From contig NZ_JAEUXJ010000005.1 of NCBI RefSeq assembly GCF_016775475.1, positions 186,001-250,000 on the forward strand: a stretch of 64,000 nt of DNA. The letters are read 5' to 3'. The position numbers were made by a program, and so were the translations under genes. Under the pieces are notes generated by a model. It ran no database searches, was not told the origin of the DNA, and saw only the letters and a list, made by a program, of their open reading frames with translations. Positions 57,608 through 64,000 of this stretch are shown piece after piece; position 1 is the first letter of the stretch, and every line of letters begins with the position of its first letter. The DNA is from Belnapia mucosa. Lineage in GTDB: Bacteria; Pseudomonadota; Alphaproteobacteria; Acetobacterales; Acetobacteraceae.

Positions 57608-60600
57608 ATGGCGCTCTTCCACATCCCGACGCACCTGCCCTTCCTCGACTGCCTCGCGGCCGGGGTGCTGAAGGACGTGCCCGGCGATGCGCCGGAGCGC
57701 CTGTCGCGTGTCACCATCCTGCTGCCGACAAGGCGCTCTGCCCGCGCCTTGCGCACCGCCTTTCTCCGCGCCGCCGAGGGGCGGGCGCTGCTGCTGCCGC
57801 GGATGCGCGCGCTGGCCGGCCTCTCGACCGAGGATGCGGACGAGCTGGCCCTGCCGAACCTGCTCGACCTGCCGCCCGCCGTCGATCCGCTGCGCCGGCA
57901 GGCGGTGCTGACCGGCTTCATCTCCCGCCTGCCGCGCGAACGCGGCGGCCCGGCGACGCCCGACCAGGCTTGGTCGCTGGCCGGCGCCCTCGGCACGCTG
58001 CTGGATGAGATCGCGCTGGAGGAGCGCGACCTCGACCTGCTCGCCGAGACGCCGCCCGTCGCCCTGGCCGAGCATTGGCTGGAGCGCCTCGCCAAGCTGG
58101 TGCCGGAGACGCATGCGGCGCATTGGCAGATCACCCTCGCCTTCCTGCGCGGCGTCATGGCGCAGTGGCAGCACTGGCTCGAAGGCGAGGGGCTGCTCGA
58201 TATCGGCATGCGCCGCGCCCAGGCGCTGCGCGCCCAGACCCTCGCCTGGCAGCAGGACCCGCCACGGGACCCGGTGATCGCCGCCGGCATCGGCGTCGGC
58301 GGCACCATCCCGGCGGCCGAGGCCCTGCTGCGCGTCATCGCGCATGACCTACCCTACGGAAAGGTCGTGCTGCACGGCATCGACAAGGCTTCGGCCGATG
58401 AGCGGGTCTGGGACGCCATCCCCGAGTCCCCGACCCATCCCTATTGCGGCCAGCGCCGGCTGCTCGCGGCGCTGAAGGTCGGTGCCGATCAGGTGGGGCG
58501 CTGGCACGGCTGTCCCGAGGAAAACGCCGAACGCGCCGCCCCGCAGCGCCGGCCGGACCTGCTCGGCATGGCGTTGCGCCCCGCCGCCGGCCTGCCCGCC
58601 TGGCAGTCCCGCCGGCCGGAGGAATGGCGCCCGGCGCTCGAAGGCCTGACCCTGCTGACCGCGCCCGATGCCCAGGCCGAGGCGACCGCCATCGCGCTGA
58701 CCCTGCGCGAGGCGCTGGAGGACCCGGCGGCGCGCGTCGCCCTCGTCACCCCCGACCGCGACCTCGCCCGCCGGGTCTCGGCCGAGCTGGCGCGGCACGG
58801 CGTCACCGCCGATGACTCCGCCGGTGAGCCGCTGGGCGAGACGCCGACCGGCAGCTTCCTCCGCCTCATCGCCCGCATGGCGGCGGCCGATCTGGCGCCG
58901 GTGCCGCTGCTCTCGGTGCTCAAGCACCCGCTTTGCGCCGGCGGCTGGGACCGCACGCGCTGGCTCTCGGCCGTGCGCCGACTGGAACGCGCGGCGCTGC
59001 GCGGCCCCCGCCCGGCGCCGGGCTTGGCCGGGCTGCGCGCGGCGGCCCGATCCGGCCTCGCCCGCGAGTCGGAGGCCGAAGCGCTGGCCGAGGTCGATGG
59101 CCTGCTCGATGCGCTGGAGGCGGCGCTCGGCCCCTTTACCGGCCTCGGTTCGGCGGTGCGCCCGCCGGCGACTTTGCTCGCCGATCATCTGGCCGCCGCC
59201 GAGGCCCTGGCCGCGACGCCGACCCTGCCGGGCGGCCTCCGCCTCTATGCCGGGGAGGAAGGCGAGGCGCTGGCCTCCCACCTCGCCTCGCTGGCGCCGG
59301 CCATGGCGCTGCTGCCACCGCTCTCGGCCGAGGCCTGGCCTTCGCTCTTCGATGCCGCCATGGATGGCGCGGCGGCACCGAGCCTGCGCGGCAGCCGGGG
59401 CCGCGAGGGCGGGCCGCATCCGCGGGTCGAGATTCTCGGCCTGCTGGAAGCCCGGCTGCTGACCTTCGACCGCGTCGTGCTCGGCGCGCTGGATGAGACG
59501 GTCTGGCCCCTGGCGACCGATCCCGGCCCCTGGATGAGCCGGCCGATGCGCCGCGATTTCGGCCTGCCGGAGCCCGAGGCGCGCATCGGCCGCGTCTGCG
59601 CGGATTTCCTGCTGACCGCCTGTTCCGCCCCCGAAGCCGTGCTGTCACGCGCCCAGCGCCGCGGCGGCGCTCCGACCCTGCCGGCGCGCTGGCTGACACG
59701 GCTGGAAACCTTCCTCGCCGGGCAGGAGGGGTTGCGGCTGGAGCCGAGCCCGGCCATCGCCTGGGCGGCCCGGCTCGACCGCGCCGAGCGCGCCATGCCC
59801 TGCGCCCGCCCTGCCCCGCGCCCGCGGCCGGAGCAGCGGCCGGTGCGGCTCTCGGTGACGCAGGTGGAAACGCTGATCGCCGACCCTTACGCCTTCTATG
59901 CGCGGCATGTGCTGCGGCTCTATCCGCTCGACCCGCTGGAGGCGGATGCCGGCGTGCTCGACTACGGCAACCTGGTGCATGCGGCGATGGCGGGCTTCGT
60001 CCGCCGCCTCTCCGGCCAGCCCTGGCCGGGCGAGGATGCGGCGCGGCAGTGGTGGGAGGATGCGGCCCGCGCCGCGCTGGCCGAATCTTCGCCGCGCCCT
60101 GGCCTCGCCGCCTTCTGGTCCCCGCGCCTCGCCCGCATCGGCGATTTCGCCGTGGAGCAGGAGGCGGCGCTGCGCGCCGGCCATGGCCCGATCCGCAGCG
60201 AGGTGGAGGTGCGGGGCGAGCTGCCGCTCCGCTTCGGCGGGCGGGAGGTGCGGCTGACGGCCTATGCCGACCGCATCGACATCCTGCCGGGGGGCCTCCG
60301 TATCCTCGACTACAAGACCGGCGAGCCGCCGAGCGGCGAGGCGGTGCGGGACGGCCGCAAGCCGCAGCTGACGCTGGAGGCCGCGATCGCCGCGGCCGGC
60401 GGCTTTGAGCGCGTGCCGGCCGAGGATGCCGGGGCGCTGCTCTACTGGCGCCTCTCCGGCGGTCCGAAGCCCGGCGAGGAGAAGGCCGCCGCCGAGGACA
60501 AGTTGCTGGTGCGCCAGCTGGCCGATGCGGCGCAGACTGCACTGATCGAGCTGGTGGGTGATTTCCTGCTGGGCGACCGGCCCTTCACCGCCCGGCCGCA

Positions 60601-60691
60601 TCCGAAGCGGGCGCCGGCGGGTGGCGATTACGATCACCTCTCGCGCCTCGCCGAATGGGCGGGTGCCGAGGATGCGCGGGGGCCGGCATGA
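57608..60691 (+). CDS. addB: Double-strand break repair protein AddB
   Basis: A 1027-residue alphaproteobacterial-type AddB, partner of AddA in the RecBCD-like nuclease-helicase that resects DNA ends for recombination. The N-terminal region (RVTILLPTRRSARALRTAFL) matches the inactive helicase-like domain, FDRVVLGALDETVWPL is a conserved middle motif, and the C-terminal PD-(D/E)XK nuclease is seen as RILDYKTGEPP near residue 900. Length is normal. It starts 3 bases after murU and overlaps addA by 4 bases. Confidence 0.95.
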   Translation: MALFHIPTHLPFLDCLAAGVLKDVPGDAPERLSRVTILLPTRRSARALRTAFLRAAEGRALLLPRMRALAGLSTEDADELALPNLLDLPPAVDPLRRQAVLTGFISRLPRERGGPATPDQAWSLAGALGTLLDEIALEERDLDLLAETPPVALAEHWLERLAKLVPETHAAHWQITLAFLRGVMAQWQHWLEGEGLLDIGMRRAQALRAQTLAWQQDPPRDPVIAAGIGVGGTIPAAEALLRVIAHDLPYGKVVLHGIDKASADERVWDAIPESPTHPYCGQRRLLAALKVGADQVGRWHGCPEENAERAAPQRRPDLLGMALRPAAGLPAWQSRRPEEWRPALEGLTLLTAPDAQAEATAIALTLREALEDPAARVALVTPDRDLARRVSAELARHGVTADDSAGEPLGETPTGSFLRLIARMAAADLAPVPLLSVLKHPLCAGGWDRTRWLSAVRRLERAALRGPRPAPGLAGLRAAARSGLARESEAEALAEVDGLLDALEAALGPFTGLGSAVRPPATLLADHLAAAEALAATPTLPGGLRLYAGEEGEALASHLASLAPAMALLPPLSAEAWPSLFDAAMDGAAAPSLRGSRGREGGPHPRVEILGLLEARLLTFDRVVLGALDETVWPLATDPGPWMSRPMRRDFGLPEPEARIGRVCADFLLTACSAPEAVLSRAQRRGGAPTLPARWLTRLETFLAGQEGLRLEPSPAIAWAARLDRAERAMPCARPAPRPRPEQRPVRLSVTQVETLIADPYAFYARHVLRLYPLDPLEADAGVLDYGNLVHAAMAGFVRRLSGQPWPGEDAARQWWEDAARAALAESSPRPGLAAFWSPRLARIGDFAVEQEAALRAGHGPIRSEVEVRGELPLRFGGREVRLTAYADRIDILPGGLRILDYKTGEPPSGEAVRDGRKPQLTLEAAIAAAGGFERVPAEDAGALLYWRLSGGPKPGEEKAAAEDKLLVRQLADAAQTALIELVGDFLLGDRPFTARPHPKRAPAGGDYDHLSRLAEWAGAEDARGPA

Positions 60692-63600
60692 GCGAGAATG
60701 CGCGCGCACGGGCCGAGGCGCAGCAGCGCCTGGCCTCCGATCCCGCCGTCTCCGCCTGGGTGGGCGCCTCGGCTGGTTCGGGCAAGACCAAGGTGCTGAT
60801 CGACCGGGTGCTGCGGCTGCTGCTCGACCCCGATCAGGTGCCGGGCCGCATCCTCTGCCTCACCTTCACCCGCGCCGCGGCGGCGGAGATGCAGGCGCGC
60901 CTGCGCCGCCGCCTCGGCGAGTGGACGGTGGCGGAGGAGCCGGTGCTGGCGGCGCAGATCCGCCGCCTTACCGGGATCGATCCCGATTCGCGCGGCATCG
61001 ACCGGGCGCGGCGGCTGCTGGTCGAGGTGCTGGAGATGCCGGGCGGCATGCGCATCTCGACCATCCACAGCTTCTGCCAAAGCTTGTTGCGCAGCTTCCC
61101 GCTGGAAGCCGGGCTGCCGCCGCAATTCGCGGTGCTGGAGGAGCAGGACGCTGCCGCGATGCTGGCCGAAGCACGCGAATCGGTGCTGGCCAATGCGAAT
61201 GCAGTGGCGCAGGAACTCGCCCTGCTCGCCGGCATCGCCTCGGCCGATACCTTCGCCGATGTGACGCGCGCGTTGCTGCAGGACACGGCGCGGGAGAGGC
61301 TGGTGCGCTGCCTCGATGGCTGCAACGGCGTCACCGGGCTCCGGCTGCGCCTGGCCGCGGCACTCGGCGCGCCGGACAGCCTGGACGAGGCGGAAGTGAT
61401 CGCCGCTGCCTGCACCGTGGAGGAAGCGCCGCTGCGCATGGCGGCGAGCCTGCTGGAGGCGAGCAAGAACGAGAACGACCGCAAGCGCGCGGCCCAGATC
61501 GCCGCCTGGATCGGCGCCGAGGCCGAGGCGCGCGCGGCGCGCTTCGACGACTGGCACAAATTCTTCATCACGGACAAAGGCACGGTCCGCGCCGGCACGG
61601 GCTTCGCCACCAAAAGCGTCGGTGCGCGGCAGGCCGAGGTGCTGGCGGCGCTGCAGGCCGAGGGCGAGCGGCTGCTGAAGATTGCCGAGCAGCGCGCCGC
61701 CTGCCGCCTCGCCGCCGCGACGGGTGCGCTGCTGGCGCTGGCCGCGCCGGTGCTGGACCGCACGCGGGCGCGGCAACGTCAGGCCGGCATGCTCGGCTAT
61801 GGCGACCTGATCGAGCATGTGCGGCGCATCCTGGAGGATCCCGGCAGCGCCTGGGTGCTCTACAAGCTGGATGGCGGCCTCGACCATGTGCTGCTGGACG
61901 AGGCGCAGGACAGCAACCCGGCGCAATGGGGCATCGCCGCCGCACTGACCGGGGAGTTCTTCGCCGGCGCGGGCATCGAGCGCGGCCGGGCCCGCTCGCT
62001 CTCCGCGGCGGCGGTGGAGGCAGAGGCGCCGCGCCGGACGGTCTTCGCGGTCGGCGATATCAAGCAGGCGATCTACGGCTTCCAGGGGGCGGATGCCGCC
62101 GGCTTCGCCACCTGGCAGCGGCATTACGGCGCGCAGGTCCTGGCGGGCGGCGGCGAGTTCCGCCAGGTGCAGCTCGACGTCTCCTTCCGCTCCACCGCGC
62201 CGGTGCTGGCGCTGGTCGATGCCGTCTTCGCCGATGGCGCGGCGCGGCAGGGCGTGGTGCCGGATGGCGAGCGGCTGCTGCACCTGCCCGACCGGCAGGG
62301 CCATGCGGGCAGCGTGGAGCTGTGGCCGCTGCTCCGCCCGGCCGAAACGCCGGCGCCGGAGCCCTGGCAGGTGCCGCTGGAGCCGCAGCGCGTGGCGAGC
62401 GCCGAGGCGCTGATGGCCGAGGCGCTGGCGGCGCGCATCGACCACATGATCAGGACCGAGCAGCTGCCGGCCCGCGGCCGCGGCGTGCGCGCGGGCGATG
62501 TGCTGGTGCTGCTGCGGAAGCAGGCCAATGTGGCGCTGGTGCCGCTGCTGGTGCGCGCGCTGAAGGCGCGGCAGGTGCCGGTCGCGGGCGTCACGCGCGT
62601 CAAGCTCGTCGAGCATATCGCGGTGATGGACCTGCTGGCGCTGTGCGACGTGCTGCTGCTGCCGGAGGATGACCTCCAGCTCGCCGCGCTGCTGAAGAGC
62701 CCGCTGATCGGCCTCAGCGAGGAGGGGCTGCTGGAGCTGGCGCATGGCCGCCATGGCTCGCTCTGGGGCGCGCTGATGGCGCATCAGGGCGAGGCAGCGG
62801 ATGGCACGGCGGCGCGGGCGGCCTCCTGGCTGGCGCGGCTCGCCGCGCGGGCCGACCTCGTCACCCCGCATGCGTTGCTGGCCGAGGTGCTGGGCGAGCC
62901 CTCGATGGACGGCACGCGGGGCCGGGCGCGGCTGCTGGCCCGCCTCGGGCCGGAGGCAGCCGATGTGCTGGACGAGTTGCTGAACGCCGCGCTGACCTAT
63001 GAACGGCGGCACCCGCCGAGCCTGCAGGGCTTCCTCCACTGGCTCCGCCAGGGCGGGGCCGAGGTGAAGCGGGAGGCGGAGGCGGCGGGCGATGCGGTGC
63101 GCATCATGACCGTCCACAATGCCAAGGGATTGCAGGCCCCGATCGTCATCCTCCCCGATGTCGGCAGCGGCACGGGCAGCGAGGCGATCCGCTGGCTGGA
63201 AGGGGATGGCCTCCACCTGCCGCTCTGGGCACCGAACAAGAGCTTCCACGCCCCTGCCTTCCTCGCCGCCAAGGCCGCCGACGAGGCGCGGCGGCAGGAG
63301 GAGGAGAACCGGCTGCTCTATGTGGCGCTGACCCGGGCCGAGGACCGGCTGGTGGTCTGCGGCTGGGGCAAGGAACCGGGCGAGTGGTATCTGCACGTCG
63401 CCGCCGGCTTCCGCCGCCTGCCGCTGGCCGCCGAGCATCCCTTCGACCATTACCGCTTCGGCGCCCCGTCAGCCTGCGATTTCGGCGACTGCATCGGCTG
63501 GCGGCTGGACTGCGCGCAGGAGGAACCGCCGGTGCAGGATGCCGTCGCCGCGGCGGCCGAGGTCGCCGGCCCCCTGCCCGACTGGGCCACCCGCCCCGCC

Positions 63601-64000
63601 CCGGCCGAGGCGCCGGAGCCGGCACTCAGCCCCTCGGCCCTGCCCGGCGAGCAGGAGACGCCCGCCGCCGCGCCGCATGGCGAGACCGATCCCGGCGGGC
63701 GGCGCTTCCGCCGCGGCCGGATCATGCACGCCCTGCTGCAACACCTGCCGGAACGGCCGGAGGCCGAGCGGCGCGAGGCGGCGTCGCGCTTCCTCGCCCG
63801 CCCCGGCCATGGGCTGGAGCCGGCGGAGCAGGTGGAGATGCTGGAGGAGGTGCTGGCCCTGCTCTCGGCCCCCGCCATCGCCGCCGCCTTCGGGCCGGAC
63901 AGCCTCGCCGAGGCGCCGATCGCCGGCCGGCTGGAGGGGCGGCTGGTCAGCGGCCAGGTGGACCGGCTGGTGGTCTCGCCGAAGCGTGTCCTGGTGCTGG
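60688..64000 (+). CDS. addA: Double-strand break repair helicase AddA (cut by window end)
   Basis: The first 1104 codons of AddA, a UvrD-type 3'-5' helicase with a C-terminal nuclease. Helicase motifs in order: I ASAGSGKTKV (K33), II LLDEAQDSNPAQW, III FAVGDIKQAIYGFQGA, IV DVSFRST, V MTVHNAKGLQAPIV, VI LYVALTRAEDRL. GRIMHALLQHLPE opens the RecB-type nuclease domain, whose catalytic part lies beyond the right edge. The start ATG overlaps the addB stop (ATGA). No frameshift is visible in the part present. Confidence 0.95.
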   Translation, partial: MSENARARAEAQQRLASDPAVSAWVGASAGSGKTKVLIDRVLRLLLDPDQVPGRILCLTFTRAAAAEMQARLRRRLGEWTVAEEPVLAAQIRRLTGIDPDSRGIDRARRLLVEVLEMPGGMRISTIHSFCQSLLRSFPLEAGLPPQFAVLEEQDAAAMLAEARESVLANANAVAQELALLAGIASADTFADVTRALLQDTARERLVRCLDGCNGVTGLRLRLAAALGAPDSLDEAEVIAAACTVEEAPLRMAASLLEASKNENDRKRAAQIAAWIGAEAEARAARFDDWHKFFITDKGTVRAGTGFATKSVGARQAEVLAALQAEGERLLKIAEQRAACRLAAATGALLALAAPVLDRTRARQRQAGMLGYGDLIEHVRRILEDPGSAWVLYKLDGGLDHVLLDEAQDSNPAQWGIAAALTGEFFAGAGIERGRARSLSAAAVEAEAPRRTVFAVGDIKQAIYGFQGADAAGFATWQRHYGAQVLAGGGEFRQVQLDVSFRSTAPVLALVDAVFADGAARQGVVPDGERLLHLPDRQGHAGSVELWPLLRPAETPAPEPWQVPLEPQRVASAEALMAEALAARIDHMIRTEQLPARGRGVRAGDVLVLLRKQANVALVPLLVRALKARQVPVAGVTRVKLVEHIAVMDLLALCDVLLLPEDDLQLAALLKSPLIGLSEEGLLELAHGRHGSLWGALMAHQGEAADGTAARAASWLARLAARADLVTPHALLAEVLGEPSMDGTRGRARLLARLGPEAADVLDELLNAALTYERRHPPSLQGFLHWLRQGGAEVKREAEAAGDAVRIMTVHNAKGLQAPIVILPDVGSGTGSEAIRWLEGDGLHLPLWAPNKSFHAPAFLAAKAADEARRQEEENRLLYVALTRAEDRLVVCGWGKEPGEWYLHVAAGFRRLPLAAEHPFDHYRFGAPSACDFGDCIGWRLDCAQEEPPVQDAVAAAAEVAGPLPDWATRPAPAEAPEPALSPSALPGEQETPAAAPHGETDPGGRRFRRGRIMHALLQHLPERPEAERREAASRFLARPGHGLEPAEQVEMLEEVLALLSAPAIAAAFGPDSLAEAPIAGRLEGRLVSGQVDRLVVSPKRVLVL

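Noticed and set aside
1..64000. tRNA, rRNA, CRISPR arrays and insertion sequences
   Set aside because: The intergenic gaps are short and none shows a cloverleaf, a repeat-spacer pattern, or terminal inverted repeats with a transposase.

Overview
The window is 64 kb of uniformly very GC-rich chromosome. It looks like an alphaproteobacterium of the Acetobacteraceae (Roseomonas-like). This is inferred from gene types and was not tested by any search. The pointers are the AddAB recombination pair, an ATP12-type chaperone gene, an EipB-type envelope protein, an AmgK/MurU recycling pair, a NepR-like peptide beside an ECF sigma factor, and four stand-alone Bug-type solute receptors, which are typical of Roseomonas and Burkholderiales. 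Genes are packed tightly, often with 4-bp ATGA overlaps. I see no rRNA, tRNA, CRISPR array, insertion sequence or prophage block, and no gene-free stretch longer than 300 bases.

Layout. 1-9.2 kb: tail of an unknown gene, an RTX metalloprotease with a DUF4214 region, a TonB-dependent receptor behind a probable Zur operator, a luciferase-like oxidoreductase, two divergent Bug receptors, a Bcr/CflA-type exporter and a TauD-family dioxygenase. 9.4-21.5 kb: mostly housekeeping and envelope genes: a GT-C-like membrane protein, eipB, aspS, rnd, the minus-strand run rlu-asmA-ATP12-acyP, rlpA and rarA. 21.5-32.7 kb: Bug receptor, SDR, RraA-like aldolase, TPR-methyltransferase, NepR-like peptide facing an ECF sigma gene, fhs, DUF1289, OmpW, phnW with a vWA protein, Bug receptor, and an endonuclease III-like protein.

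32.7-42.0 kb: a CoA-transferase/crotonase pair, then a LysR regulator divergent from a six-gene uptake and catabolic operon. The operon encodes a PLP enzyme, an FAD oxidase, a periplasmic binding protein, two permeases and an argininosuccinate-lyase-like protein. It has no ATPase, and a 29-bp inverted repeat sits at the shared promoter. Its combination of enzymes fits breakdown of an N-substituted amino acid (opine- or aminopolycarboxylate-like) and is the most interesting metabolic proposal here.

42.0-51.5 kb: glmU-glmS, gph, DUF3108, a DmoA/NtaA-type monooxygenase, a GST, a patatin-like lipase, gentisate dioxygenase and a small TFPASDP-motif protein. 51.6-54.3 kb: a translationally coupled trio of membrane protein, lipoprotein and peptidoglycan transglycosylase without a signal peptide; it reads like an orphan lysis or wall-remodelling cassette. 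54.4-64.0 kb: a ferredoxin-NADP reductase, then tsaE-amgK-murU-addB-addA as one long plus-strand run; addA runs off the end. GlmU/GlmS and AmgK/MurU both supply UDP-linked amino sugars for the wall, by synthesis and by recycling.
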